Below, one piece after another: positions 44,348 to 53,347 of a DNA stretch of 64,000 nucleotides. The stretch covers positions 124,001 to 188,000 of the forward strand of contig CAWEWH010000005.1 in assembly GCA_963812775.1 (NCBI GenBank), read 5' to 3'. Made by a program: the position numbers and the translations under genes. The notes below the pieces were generated by a model, which saw nothing but the letters and a program-made list of their open reading frames with translations, was not told the origin of the DNA and did no database searches. Source of the stretch: CAWEWH01 sp963812775. Its GTDB lineage: Bacteria > Pseudomonadota > Alphaproteobacteria > Rhizobiales > Beijerinckiaceae. Each line of letters begins with the position of its first letter. Within the stretch, counting starts at the first letter, position 1.

Positions 44348-45489
44348 CGAGCCCGAGCCCGCTGGCGCGCGCCTCGGCGCACCGGGTGGTGCCGGTGCGG
44401 CTCGGCGAGCGCTCCTACGACATCCTGATCGGCCGCGGCCTCCTCGACGACGCCGCCACGCCGCTGGCGACCTTGGCGCGCGGTGGCGCCGCCGCGATCG
44501 TCAGCGACGACAAGGTGGCGCCGCTCCATGCCGATCGGCTCGAGGCGGCGCTGGCCGCGTCGGGCCTTCGCACCACCCGCATCGTCGTGCCGGCCGGCGA
44601 GCCGTCGAAGTCGTGGGCCGAGCTCATGCGCGTCAGCGAGGCGCTGATCGCCGCCAGGGTCGAGCGCGGCGACATCGTCGTGGCGCTGGGCGGCGGCGTG
44701 GTCGGCGATCTCGCCGGTTTCGCGGCCGCCATCGTGCGCCGCGGCGTGCGCGTCGTGCAGGTGCCGACGACGCTCCTGGCGCAGGTCAATTCCTCGGTGG
44801 GCGGCAAGACCGGCATCAACTCGCCGAACGGCAAGAACCTCATCGGCGCCTTCCACCAGCCGAGCCTTGTGCTGGCCGACACCGGCCTTCTCGACACCCT
44901 GCCGGCCCGCGAGTTCCGCGCCGGCTACGCGGAAGTGGTGAAATACGGACTTATCGACAATGCCGAGTTCTTCTCCTGGTGCGAGGTCAACCACGCGGCG
45001 ATCTTCGCGGGCGGGCTGGAGCGCGAGCGCGCCGTCGAGGTGAGCTGCTTGAGCAAGGCGGCCATCGTCGAGCGCGACGAGACCGAGACCGGCGACCGCG
45101 CCTTGCTCAATCTCGGCCACACCTTTGCGCACGCGCTCGAGCGTCACGTGGCCTACGACGCGCGCCGCCTCGTGCACGGCGAGGCCGTTGCCATCGGGCT
45201 CGCGCTCGCCTTCCGTTTCTCGGTGAAGCTCGGCCTCGCGTCCGGCCAGGAGGCGACGCGCGTCGGCATGCATCTCGCGCGCACAGGCCTGCCGACCAAG
45301 CTCGCCGACGTGCCGGGCGGCGCCGGCGACGCGGCAAGCCTACTCGACGCCATGGCGCAGGACAAGAAAGTCAGTCGCGGCGCGCTCACCTTCATCCTGG
45401 CACGCGGCATCGGCCAGGCCTTCGTGGCCAAGAACGTCGCCACGGCGGACGTGGCCGCCTTCCTGGCCGAGGAGCTCGAGCGACGCTGA
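44344..45489 (+). CDS. aroB: 3-Dehydroquinate synthase
   Basis: Second enzyme of the shikimate pathway, NAD- and metal-dependent. 381 aa with a GTG start overlapping aroK. Conserved blocks: VVPAGEPSKSWAELMRVSEA, IVVALGGGVVGDLAGFAAAI, VQVPTTLLAQVNSSVGGKTG, YAEVVKYGLIDNAEFF and LLNLGHTFAHALERHVAYD with metal-binding histidines. Normal length and no odd features. Confidence 0.96.
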   Translation: MTSPSPLARASAHRVVPVRLGERSYDILIGRGLLDDAATPLATLARGGAAAIVSDDKVAPLHADRLEAALAASGLRTTRIVVPAGEPSKSWAELMRVSEALIAARVERGDIVVALGGGVVGDLAGFAAAIVRRGVRVVQVPTTLLAQVNSSVGGKTGINSPNGKNLIGAFHQPSLVLADTGLLDTLPAREFRAGYAEVVKYGLIDNAEFFSWCEVNHAAIFAGGLERERAVEVSCLSKAAIVERDETETGDRALLNLGHTFAHALERHVAYDARRLVHGEAVAIGLALAFRFSVKLGLASGQEATRVGMHLARTGLPTKLADVPGGAGDAASLLDAMAQDKKVSRGALTFILARGIGQAFVAKNVATADVAAFLAEELERR

Positions 45490-45490
45490 C

Positions 45491-46417
45491 ATGTCGCAGT
45501 TTTTGGCGCGGTTCGCGGATTTCTTCGTCGCCCTGCATGGCGCCCTCAGGGCGGTCATCGCCTCCGTGATGGGCCCCGCCTTTCGGCCGCTTGGCCTTAC
45601 CGGCGAGCGGACCGCCCTGTCGCCGGCCGCGGAGCTGCGCGGCCAGGTGGCGCTGCTCGATCGCGACGGCGGTGCGAAGCACCAGCGCGACATGCTGGGC
45701 AGTCTCGCCGAGCTGCTCGAGCTCGAAGTCTCCGATCTCATGGTCCACCGCACCAAGATGCGCACCATCGACGCCGACCTGCCGCGGCGCGAACTCGTCG
45801 GCGAGGCGCTGGCGGCGCCCTTCGCGCGGCTGCCGCTGTGGCGCGGCACGCCGGAGAACATCGTCGGCATCGTCCACACCAAGGACCTGCTGCGCGCCCT
45901 GCACCTCGTTGGCGGCGACGCGGACAAGCTCAACGTCGAGGACATCGCGCTCGAGCCCTGGTTCGTGCCCGACACCACCTCGGTGCTCGATCAGCTCAAG
46001 GCTTTCCTGGCCAAGAACACGCATCTCGCGCTGGTGGTCGACGAGTATGGCGAGGTCATGGGCCTGGTGACGCTCAAAGACATCCTCGAAGAGATCACCG
46101 GCGACATCAAGGACGAGCACAATCTCGCCGTCGAGGGCGTCAGGCCGCAGCCCGACGGATCAGTCAACGTCGACGGCGGCGTGCCGGTGCGCGATCTCAA
46201 CCGCGCCATGGACTGGAGCCTGCCGGACGAAGGTGCCACCACGGTTGCCGGTCTCGTCATCCACGAGGCTCGCACCATTCCGGAGCCCGGCCAGACCTTC
46301 ACGTTCTACGGCCATCGCTTCCAGGTGGTGCGCCGCAGCCGCAACCGCGTGACCCTGCTCCGGGTGACGCCGCTGCAGCCGCGCCGCAAGGCCACCGAGC
46401 CGGGCGAGGCCGGCTAG
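45491..46417 (+). CDS. CBS/CorC-domain protein (HlyC/CorC family) lacking the DUF21 membrane domain
   Basis: A 308-aa protein with one hydrophobic N-terminal segment (FFVALHGALRAVIASVMGP), then a CBS pair (SDLMVHRTKMRTIDADLPRR; GIVHTKDLLRALHLVG; HLALVVDEYGEVMGLVTLKD; ILEEITGDIKDE) and a C-terminal CorC/HlyC domain (VNVDGGVPVRDLNRAMDWSL, YGHRFQVVRR). The usual family members have a four-helix DUF21 domain of about 200 residues before the CBS pair; here only its last helix is left. It starts 1 bp after aroB, so the missing part is not upstream. A role in metal-ion efflux or sensing is inferred from the family. Confidence 0.85.
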   Translation: MSQFLARFADFFVALHGALRAVIASVMGPAFRPLGLTGERTALSPAAELRGQVALLDRDGGAKHQRDMLGSLAELLELEVSDLMVHRTKMRTIDADLPRRELVGEALAAPFARLPLWRGTPENIVGIVHTKDLLRALHLVGGDADKLNVEDIALEPWFVPDTTSVLDQLKAFLAKNTHLALVVDEYGEVMGLVTLKDILEEITGDIKDEHNLAVEGVRPQPDGSVNVDGGVPVRDLNRAMDWSLPDEGATTVAGLVIHEARTIPEPGQTFTFYGHRFQVVRRSRNRVTLLRVTPLQPRRKATEPGEAG

Positions 46418-46821
46418 CGCGCCACCTTGGCCAGATAGGCGACGATGTCGGCGCGCTCGCCGTCGTTGGCGAGCGGCGGCCGCGCCATGAAGGAGCCGGG
46501 CACCACGGCCTGCGGATCGGCCAGATAGGCGATGAGGCGCGCTTCATCCCATTTCAATCCGGCCCGCCCGGCCGCCAGCATGGCGGGCGAATAGTCGAAA
46601 CCCGGCACCGCGCCGATGGCGCGCCCCATCATGCCGCTGAGCGGGGGACCGGGAAGCTTCTCGCCCGTCGGCCCGAGCGCATGGCAAGGCTCGCAGCGGG
46701 CGTAGAGCGCTTCCCCGCGCGCTGCATCGCCGCCACGCGCGGGCGCTGCCGCCGCCGTCGCGGCCACGACGGCGAGGCAGCCGACGAGCCTACGAGCGCC
46801 GGTCGTAGCGGACGACGACAA
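46414..46821 (-). CDS. Cytochrome c, class I
   Basis: About 135 aa. A signal peptide (RRLVGCLAVVAATAAAAPARG) is followed by the heme motif CEPCH in ALYARCEPCHALGPTGEKLP; the axial methionine is probably in PGSFMARPPL, and the terminal helix is ERADIVAYLAKVAR. Periplasmic electron carrier. No ATG lies in frame at a fitting place; TTG at 46821 is the best start, inside the 3' end of the upstream propeller gene, so the two genes overlap by about 32 bp and are probably translated together. Its stop shares a CTAG with the convergent CorC gene. Confidence 0.82.
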   Translation of the reverse strand: MSSSATTGARRLVGCLAVVAATAAAAPARGGDAARGEALYARCEPCHALGPTGEKLPGPPLSGMMGRAIGAVPGFDYSPAMLAAGRAGLKWDEARLIAYLADPQAVVPGSFMARPPLANDGERADIVAYLAKVAR

Positions 46822-47782
46822 GCCGGTCGGTCCCCGATTCGGCGCCCCAGGCTTCGCCCGCCCGTCCGGCCATCTGGCGCACATTGGCGCCCGGGCGATC
46901 CGACACGAAGCTCTCGAACTTCTCGCTCGCCGGATCGAAGCGCACGATGGCGTTGGCGGCGAAGTCGGTGAGCCAGACCTTGTCGGTTTCGTCCACATAG
47001 ACCGAATAGGCGCGCGGCCGCTCGCCCGGCAGCCGCCACGTCTTCCAGGCGTTGGCGGGCGGATCGTAGGCGCTGACCTGGCCGCTGTTCCATTCGCTGA
47101 CCCAGACCTTGCCCTTCGAGTCCGACCACACGCGCCGGGCGCCCTGCTCCTTGGTGGGTGGATCGATGAGGGTCGCGGCGCCGGAGGCGCCGTCGATGCG
47201 GGCGATGTGGCTGCCCGCAAGGGACGCGTAATAGACCGTGCCGTCGGGAGTCGCGGCGATGCCGTAGGCGCCACGGCCGCGCGGCGCATCCCAGACCTTC
47301 ATGTCGCCGCTCTTCGGATCGAGGCGGCCATACACCCCGGCCTGGCCGGTGAACCAGAGGATGCCGGCCTTGTCGAAGGCCGGCGTGTTGAGGTTGGCGC
47401 GCCCGCGCTCACCCGGCAGCTTGAAGACCTTGACGTCGCGGCTCGCAGCATCGACGCGCACGATGGCGTTGAGGCCGCTGTCGGTGATCCAGGCGGCGCC
47501 ATCCGGGCCGGCGATGACGCCGTGCGGCGCCGAGCCCTCTCCGAGCTTCACCTCGTCCACCTTGCCGCTCGCCGGGTCGAGGATACCGAGCGTGCCGTTG
47601 GCCTGGCCGGTGTACCAGACCTTGCCGTCCGGCGCCGGCCACACATCATGCGGCCCCGAGCCTTTCACAACGGGATAGTAGGTGACCTTCTGGGCGAGCG
47701 CGGAAGACGCGCAGCCCATCGCCGCGAGCACGGCTGCAAGGACAACAGGACGCATGGCGGTTCGCATGGAAAGTGGTCGCAT
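46790..47782 (-). CDS. Vgb-family (streptogramin lyase-like) beta-propeller protein
   Basis: A 330-aa exported protein: signal peptide TAMRPVVLAAVLAAMGCASSALAQ split by a possible lipobox (MGCA), then about six or seven blades each with a GxxW/Y...D pattern (GPHDVWPAPDGKVWYTGQAN, GVIAGPDGAAWITDSGLNAI, AFDKAGILWFTGQAG, GIAATPDGTVYYASLAG, VWSDSKGKVWVSEWNSGQVS, YVDETDKVWLTDFAANAIVR). The family includes virginiamycin B lyase but most members are uncharacterised. The gene-overlap with a cytochrome c suggests a periplasmic redox or binding partner. Start at 47782 with aaggag. Confidence 0.83.
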   Translation of the reverse strand: MRPLSMRTAMRPVVLAAVLAAMGCASSALAQKVTYYPVVKGSGPHDVWPAPDGKVWYTGQANGTLGILDPASGKVDEVKLGEGSAPHGVIAGPDGAAWITDSGLNAIVRVDAASRDVKVFKLPGERGRANLNTPAFDKAGILWFTGQAGVYGRLDPKSGDMKVWDAPRGRGAYGIAATPDGTVYYASLAGSHIARIDGASGAATLIDPPTKEQGARRVWSDSKGKVWVSEWNSGQVSAYDPPANAWKTWRLPGERPRAYSVYVDETDKVWLTDFAANAIVRFDPASEKFESFVSDRPGANVRQMAGRAGEAWGAESGTDRLVVVRYDRRS

Positions 47783-47853
47783 GGAAAACTCCTTGGCGGC
47801 ATGAGCCGCCGAACGCGTCCTCAACGCTAGGACCGTCGGCTCGCGCCCGCAAC

Positions 47854-49671
47854 TCACGTCTCGGCCAGTCCCTCGGCGAGGCTCGCGGCTCTTAAGCCGG
47901 CGGCCGGGCGTGACGCCCCGTCGCCGGTCATGAACTGCGCCTTGGCGAGCGCCGCGAAGGCGCCGCCCTTGGCCACCAATTCGTCGAACGTCCCGGTCTC
48001 GACGATATGGCCCTGGTCGAACACCATGATGCGGTCGGCATTGCGGATGGTCGCCAGGCGGTGGGCGATCACGAAAGTGGTGCGGCCCTTCATCACCTCG
48101 TTGAGCGCGATCTGCAGCTTGGCTTCCGTGCCAGCATCGAGGGCACTCGTCGCCTCGTCGAGGATGAGGATCGGCGGGTCCTTCAACAGCGCCCGGGCGA
48201 TCGACAGGCGCTGGCGCTCGCCGCCGGACAGCGAGCGGCCGCGCTCACCCACGATGGTGTCGAGGCCCTCCGACTGGCGCGACACGAAGTCGGCCGCCTG
48301 GGCCCGCGTCAGGGCGGCGAGCATGTCCTCGTCGGTGGCGTCCGGCTTGCCGGTCTGCAGGTTCTCGCGGATGGAGCGGGCGAACAGCATCGGCTCCTGG
48401 AACACGACGCCGATATTGCGCCTCAGCGACAGGAGCGTCACCTCGCGGATGTCCTGGCCGTCGATGACGATGCGGCCCGATTGCGGATCGAAGACGCGAT
48501 GCAGGAGGGCAAGCGTCGTCGATTTGCCTGAGCCCGTGGGGCCGACGAGAGCGACAGTCTCGCCCGGCCGCACCGAGAAGGCGAGGTCGGCGACGGCCGG
48601 CCGCTTGCCGTCATACGAGAAGCTCACGTCGTCGAAGCGCACCTCGCCCGTCACCGGTCCTATTTCGCGAGCGCCTGGCTTGTCGTGCACCGACGGCAGC
48701 GTGTCGAGGATCTCGAAGAACTCGGCGATCTTCGGGCCTTGCATGAAGATGGCGTTGATGAAGCTGACGGTCTGCTCGAGCCGGCTGATCAGCATCGTGG
48801 CAAGGCTCATGAAGGCCACCACGTCGCCGACGCTGGCCTGGCCGCGAATGTTGAGCCAGGTGCCGAGGAGGAAGATGGACAGCACGGTGAGCGTGGCGCT
48901 GGCGCGGGTGGCGACGCTGGCCAGCGCCCACCACGACAGGACCGGCGTCTGTGCCGCCAGCAGCCGGTCGATGGTCAGCCGCATGGCCCTGAGCTCGGCG
49001 TCGACGCGGGTGAAGCTCTGGATCACCGGCACGTTGCCGAGCGCGTCCGAGGCGCGCTCGGCGAGATCGGAATGGTAGCGCTCGACTGAGCCCTGCAGGG
49101 TCTCGGTCTTGCGCAGCACGACCGCGGTCAGCACGGTGAAGATCGCCACCAGCACCAAGAGCAGCGCGCCGAGCCGCCAATTGATGAACAGCGTGGCCGG
49201 CAGCAGCACGCCGAGCGCCACGAAGGAGGCGCAGTGCTCGCGCAGGAACGACAGCCACAGCCACGACATGCCGTTGGCGCCCTCGATCATCACCTTGAGC
49301 ACCCGGCCGGAATGCGTCTGGGTGTGGAAGGCGAGCGGCAGCGACAAAACGTGGGCGAAATAGTCGGCAAGGATGCGCAGGCGCTGGCGATGCGCCAAAC
49401 GGTCGGCGTAAAGGGCGACCAGCACGCCGGCCCCGATGGTGAAGAGGCCGAAGGCGATCCAGGCGGCGATCAGCGGCGCAAGGGCCTCGAAGCTGGGGGC
49501 GGCGCCGGCCCCCTGGGCCTTGGTCAGCACGTCGATGATGCGGCCAAACAACACCGGTTCGGCAAATTGCGCCACCGCCAGGGTCAGATTGGCAACGACA
49601 AGCAGGCTGACCAGGCCGCGCTCGTCGCGCAGCTGGGTCAGGATGCGGGCGTAAAGGCGCAGCAGCGACAT
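47854..49671 (-). CDS. ndvA: ABC exporter, cyclic beta-1,2-glucan transporter (NdvA-like)
   Basis: A 605-aa half-transporter with fused membrane and ATPase domains. The start MSLLRLYARILTQLRDERG and VVANLTLAVAQFAEPVLFGR, YADRLAHRQRL and LRKTETLQGSVERYHSDLAE resemble NdvA/ChvA, which export periplasmic cyclic glucans in rhizobia. Six helices precede the ATPase: Walker A LVGPTGSGKSTTLALL, signature RSLSGGERQRLSIARALL, Walker B ILILDEATSALD, H-loop VIAHRL. The NdvA identity is from overall resemblance; other type I exporters of lipids or peptides remain possible. No glucan synthase gene is in the window. Confidence 0.82.
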   Translation of the reverse strand: MSLLRLYARILTQLRDERGLVSLLVVANLTLAVAQFAEPVLFGRIIDVLTKAQGAGAAPSFEALAPLIAAWIAFGLFTIGAGVLVALYADRLAHRQRLRILADYFAHVLSLPLAFHTQTHSGRVLKVMIEGANGMSWLWLSFLREHCASFVALGVLLPATLFINWRLGALLLVLVAIFTVLTAVVLRKTETLQGSVERYHSDLAERASDALGNVPVIQSFTRVDAELRAMRLTIDRLLAAQTPVLSWWALASVATRASATLTVLSIFLLGTWLNIRGQASVGDVVAFMSLATMLISRLEQTVSFINAIFMQGPKIAEFFEILDTLPSVHDKPGAREIGPVTGEVRFDDVSFSYDGKRPAVADLAFSVRPGETVALVGPTGSGKSTTLALLHRVFDPQSGRIVIDGQDIREVTLLSLRRNIGVVFQEPMLFARSIRENLQTGKPDATDEDMLAALTRAQAADFVSRQSEGLDTIVGERGRSLSGGERQRLSIARALLKDPPILILDEATSALDAGTEAKLQIALNEVMKGRTTFVIAHRLATIRNADRIMVFDQGHIVETGTFDELVAKGGAFAALAKAQFMTGDGASRPAAGLRAASLAEGLAET

Positions 49672-49877
49672 CGGTCCAAATCCGGGGCGCAGAAAGCTTA
49701 TGCTTGGCGAAACGGCCTGCCCACCCTTCCCGTTCCAAAATCCTTCCCGCCCAGGCCCTTGCGGCTTGCCTCGCCGGCCTTCCGGCAAGGCTCACTTAAC
49801 CCTTCTTTCAGTCCACTTCCCTAGGGTGCGTGCCCAGGAACGGACCCGCGCGCCAAGCCGGGCAGAGGAGGGTCTTG

Positions 49878-50648
49878 ATGGATCTCGCGACCGGCGCGGG
49901 GCTCCTGGCGGGCGTTGCCGTGATCATGGCGCTCATGCTCATGGGCGGCAATCTCGGCATGTTCTACGACATTCATGCCGTCATCGTGATTTTCGGCGGC
50001 TCGTTCGCCGCCACCCTCATCCGTTTTCCCTTTTCGACCATGCTGCACGGCCTGCCCATGGGCATGAAATACGCCTTCAGCATGCGCAGCATGAACCCGC
50101 GCACCCTTGTCGAGGAGATCACCAAGGTCGCCGAAGTGGTGCGCAAGAACGGCCCGGTGGCGCTCGAGAACGTGCAGGTCGACGATCCCTTCCTGGCGCA
50201 GGGCGTGCGCTACATCGCCGACGGCTACGACAAGGAATTCATCCGCGAGACGCTGGAGCGCGACCGCGACAACTTCCTGCAGCGCCTCGACGAGGGCCAG
50301 AAAATCTACCGCGCCATCGGCGACTGCGCGCCCGCCTGGGGCATGGTGGGCACCATCATCGGCATGGTGCAGATGTTCGCCAATATGAGCGACCCCTCAA
50401 AGCTCGGGCCCGCCATGGCGATCGCGCTCTTGGCGACGCTTTACGGCGCCGTCCTCGCCAACATGGCTTGCCTGCCCATCGCCGACAAGCTGCATCTCAA
50501 GCTCGAGGAGGAGGAGATTTCCCGCACCCTCATCCTCGACGGCATCATGCAGATCCGCGACGCCAAGAGCCCGATGATCGTGCGCGAGATGCTGCTCGCC
50601 TACCTGCCCGACCACCACCGGGCCGAGCTGTCCGAGGAAGCGGCCTAG
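49878..50648 (+). CDS. motA: Flagellar motor stator protein MotA
   Basis: A 256-aa MotA/PomA-type stator subunit. Four helices: AGLLAGVAVIMALMLMGGNL, IHAVIVIFGGSFAATLIRF, then PAWGMVGTIIGMVQMFANM (with the conserved proline) and AIALLATLYGAVLANMACLP. The cytoplasmic loop with ERDRDNFLQRLDEGQKIYRA is typical. Start at 49878 with gaggagg upstream. motB follows after 9 bp. No other flagellar gene is in this window, so its partners are elsewhere, or the pair drives another process. Confidence 0.9.
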   Translation: MDLATGAGLLAGVAVIMALMLMGGNLGMFYDIHAVIVIFGGSFAATLIRFPFSTMLHGLPMGMKYAFSMRSMNPRTLVEEITKVAEVVRKNGPVALENVQVDDPFLAQGVRYIADGYDKEFIRETLERDRDNFLQRLDEGQKIYRAIGDCAPAWGMVGTIIGMVQMFANMSDPSKLGPAMAIALLATLYGAVLANMACLPIADKLHLKLEEEEISRTLILDGIMQIRDAKSPMIVREMLLAYLPDHHRAELSEEAA

Positions 50649-50657
50649 GGCAACGCC

Positions 50658-51483
50658 ATGGCACGCAAGAAGGGCGGTCACACTGGCGGACACGGCTGGT
50701 TCGTCACCTTCGCCGACCTCATGGCCCTTTTGATGAGCACCTTCGTGATGCTCGTCGCCTTCTCGACGCAGGACCAGAAGAAGCTGCAGATCGTCGCCGG
50801 CTCCATGCGCGAGGCTTTCGGCACGCAGCGTGAGTTCGCGCTATTCCGGCATCGTCGAATCCGAGGGCATCCCGACCCGCCCGCACCTGAAGAACGTGCG
50901 CAAGGCGCCGCCCGAGGAAGGCTCCGACTTCACCACCCCCACCCGCTTCGAGCGCGTCGAGGATGGCCTCTCCTACACGGCCTTCGATCGCAGCTTCGCG
51001 CTGGCCACCGCCTCGTTGCGCCAGGCGCTGCAGGACATGCCGGAGGTGACGGAGCTGTCGAAGAACATCATCATCGAGGAGATCAAGGACGGGCTGAACG
51101 TCTCTGTGGTCGACCAGGACGGCCGCTCGATGTTCCCGGAGGGAGCGGCGCAACCCTACGAGCGGCTGCGCCGCCTCCTCGAGAGTATCGCGCCGACCTT
51201 GCGCCGCATGCCGAACCGCATCGTGGTGACCGGCTACACCGCCTCGCAGCGGCCCGGCACGTCCCCCGGCTGGTCGCCGTGGGAACTGTCGACGGCGCGC
51301 GCCTCGGCGGCGCGCGAAATCCTCGCCTCGAGCGGCCTCTCCGACGACCGCTTCGCGGCGGTGACCGGCAAGGCCGACACCGAGCCGTTATTTCCCGACA
51401 ACCCCTATATCGCGGCCAACCGGCGCATCAGCATCCTGTTGCTCAAGGAAGCGCCGCCGCTGCCCGCCAAGGCGAAGCCGTAG
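50658..51483 (+). CDS. motB: Flagellar motor protein MotB, single frameshift
   Basis: The stator partner of MotA, about 275 aa. The N-terminal cytoplasmic stretch GGHTGGHGWFVTFADLMALL leads into one helix, and the proton-binding aspartate is D in TFADLMALLMSTFVMLVAF. One extra base near 50836 breaks the frame (join GTQRESRYSGIVESEGIPTR). The C-terminal OmpA-like peptidoglycan-binding domain has LSKNIIIEEIKDGLNVSVVD, RIVVTGYTASQRPG and WELSTARASAAREILASSGL. It anchors the stator in the cell wall. Confidence 0.9.
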
Positions 51484-51493
51484 TCGGACGGCG

Positions 51494-53266
51494 CTAGAGC
51501 GGCCAGAAATAGGCAATGAGGGGCACGCCGACGACGACGACCGTCAGGGAGAGCGGCAGGCCAAGTCGCCAATAGTCGCCGAACCGATAGCCTCCCGGCC
51601 CCATGACCAACGTGTTGCACTGGTGGCCGATCGGGGTGAGGAAGTCACACGCCGCCCCGACTGCGACCGCCATCAAGAACGCATCGGCACGGAAGCCAAG
51701 ATTGCTGGCAAGAACGACGCCAACCGGGGCCATGACGAGGACGGTGGCGGCATTGTTGAGAAACGGTGTGACGGCCATTGCCGCCACCAAGATCAACGCC
51801 ACGGTGCCATACGCCGGCAGGCCCTGTGCGACGGAAGCAAGCCAGCCGGCAATCAGGTCTGTGCCTCCGGTCGTCCGTATCGCGTCGCTGACCGGAATCA
51901 AGGCGCCGAGCATGATCAGGATAGGCCACTCGATGTAGCCATAGGCTTCCCGCAGGTTCAGTGCGCCCGCCAGGATCAGGAGCACCGCGGCCCCGAAGAA
52001 CGCGATCGACACCGGCACGACGTGCATCGCCGCCAGCACCATTGCGGCGGCGAGAATCAGCAGGGGGATGAGCCCGCGCCTGCCAGTGCCGAGACGAATA
52101 TTTCGCTCGGCCAAAGGCAGCAGCCGAAGTTCTCCGAGCGTTTCCGGCAAGTGCTTCAGGTTGCCTTGCAGCACCGCCACGTCTCCCGCCGCGAACTTCA
52201 CGGTCCTGAGGCGGTTGGTGATCCGTTGACCTCGGCGGCTGATGGCGAGGACATTCATTTGGTAGCGCTCGTAGAGGCGCGCCTGCAACGGGGAGCGGTC
52301 GACCAGCGCAGAATTGCCGGTGACGACCGCCTCCATCACGCCGATCTCGTCGCTGGCTTCCGTCTTGGTTGGCTCGGCATGATCGCGAGATAGCCGTAGT
52401 TTCGCCTCCGCAACCACGCGCTCCAAATGCTCAGGCGGACCTTCGAGGAGAAGTCGATCTCCGGCCTTCAGGAGCGTGTCCGCCGCGCGCAAGGATCGCC
52501 TGCGCCCGCGAATGACGGTCGTCACCTGCACGTCACCCTCGGCGATCTGCTCGATATCGGCTGCGGTCTTGCCGACGTAGGGGGAATCCTCCGGCAAGAT
52601 CGCCTCGGTGGTGTAGCCCTGGATATTGAAGGCGGCGTCGATCGAGGCCGCGCCCTTTCGGCCCGTTGGCAACAAGCGATAACCAAGGCTGAGGACGAGA
52701 ACACCCGCAGCCGCGATCCCAAGTCCCACAGGCGCAAAGTCGAACATGTCGAAGGGCTGGCCAATGAGTTCGGCCCGCATCCGGGACACGATCACGTTAG
52801 GCGAGGTGCCCACGAGGGTGATCAAGCCACCGAGCAGTGACCCGAAGGCCATCGGCATGAGCAGCGCCGACGGCGAGGTGCCGTGTCGGCGCGCCAGCTG
52901 AAATGCCACCGGCATGAACATGGCGAGGGCACCGATGTTCTTGATGAACGCCGAGAGCGCGGTCACGCACGCCACGAGGACGAGCACCTGGGCGCCGGTG
53001 CTTCGCAGGTGCGGGCTGAGGGGGCGAAGCATCGTCTCGACGAGGCCGGAGCGGGCAACGGCGGCGCTCACAAGCAGGGCGCTGGCGACGATGATCACGA
53101 TGTCGTCACTGAAGCCCGAAAACGCCTTCTCGAACGGGACGATGCCACAGGCGATCGCGGCCAACAGTGCAAGGAGGGCGACCAAGTCGTATCGCAGCCG
53201 CCCCCATACAAACAATCCCATCATCACAACGACGATCGTGAATGCGAAAATTTGTGGGAGCGTCAT
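51494..53266 (-). CDS. SLC13-family permease with two TrkA-C domains
   Basis: A 590-aa membrane transporter of the divalent anion:Na+ symporter type. Two membrane halves: helices from IFAFTIVVVMMGLFVWGRL to ITLVGTSPNVIVSRMRAEL (the SNT-like substrate/sodium motif GTSPNVIV) and from IPLLILAAAMVLAAMHVVPV to VTPFLNNAATVLVMAPVGVV and LTPIGHQCNTLVMGPGGYRF. Between lie two RCK-C (TrkA-C) domains (ILPEDSPYVGKTAADIEQIA; VVTGNSALVDRSPLQARLYE) that may bind a regulatory ligand. Substrate may be sulfate, a dicarboxylate or similar; not decided. Confidence 0.88.
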   Translation of the reverse strand: MTLPQIFAFTIVVVMMGLFVWGRLRYDLVALLALLAAIACGIVPFEKAFSGFSDDIVIIVASALLVSAAVARSGLVETMLRPLSPHLRSTGAQVLVLVACVTALSAFIKNIGALAMFMPVAFQLARRHGTSPSALLMPMAFGSLLGGLITLVGTSPNVIVSRMRAELIGQPFDMFDFAPVGLGIAAAGVLVLSLGYRLLPTGRKGAASIDAAFNIQGYTTEAILPEDSPYVGKTAADIEQIAEGDVQVTTVIRGRRRSLRAADTLLKAGDRLLLEGPPEHLERVVAEAKLRLSRDHAEPTKTEASDEIGVMEAVVTGNSALVDRSPLQARLYERYQMNVLAISRRGQRITNRLRTVKFAAGDVAVLQGNLKHLPETLGELRLLPLAERNIRLGTGRRGLIPLLILAAAMVLAAMHVVPVSIAFFGAAVLLILAGALNLREAYGYIEWPILIMLGALIPVSDAIRTTGGTDLIAGWLASVAQGLPAYGTVALILVAAMAVTPFLNNAATVLVMAPVGVVLASNLGFRADAFLMAVAVGAACDFLTPIGHQCNTLVMGPGGYRFGDYWRLGLPLSLTVVVVGVPLIAYFWPL

Positions 53267-53347
53267 CTCGCGTGACCAGCCGCGCCCGGAAAATGCGGGC
53301 CAAGAGGAATCTAACCACTCCGGCGCTCTTACGTTCCTGAAAAACGC

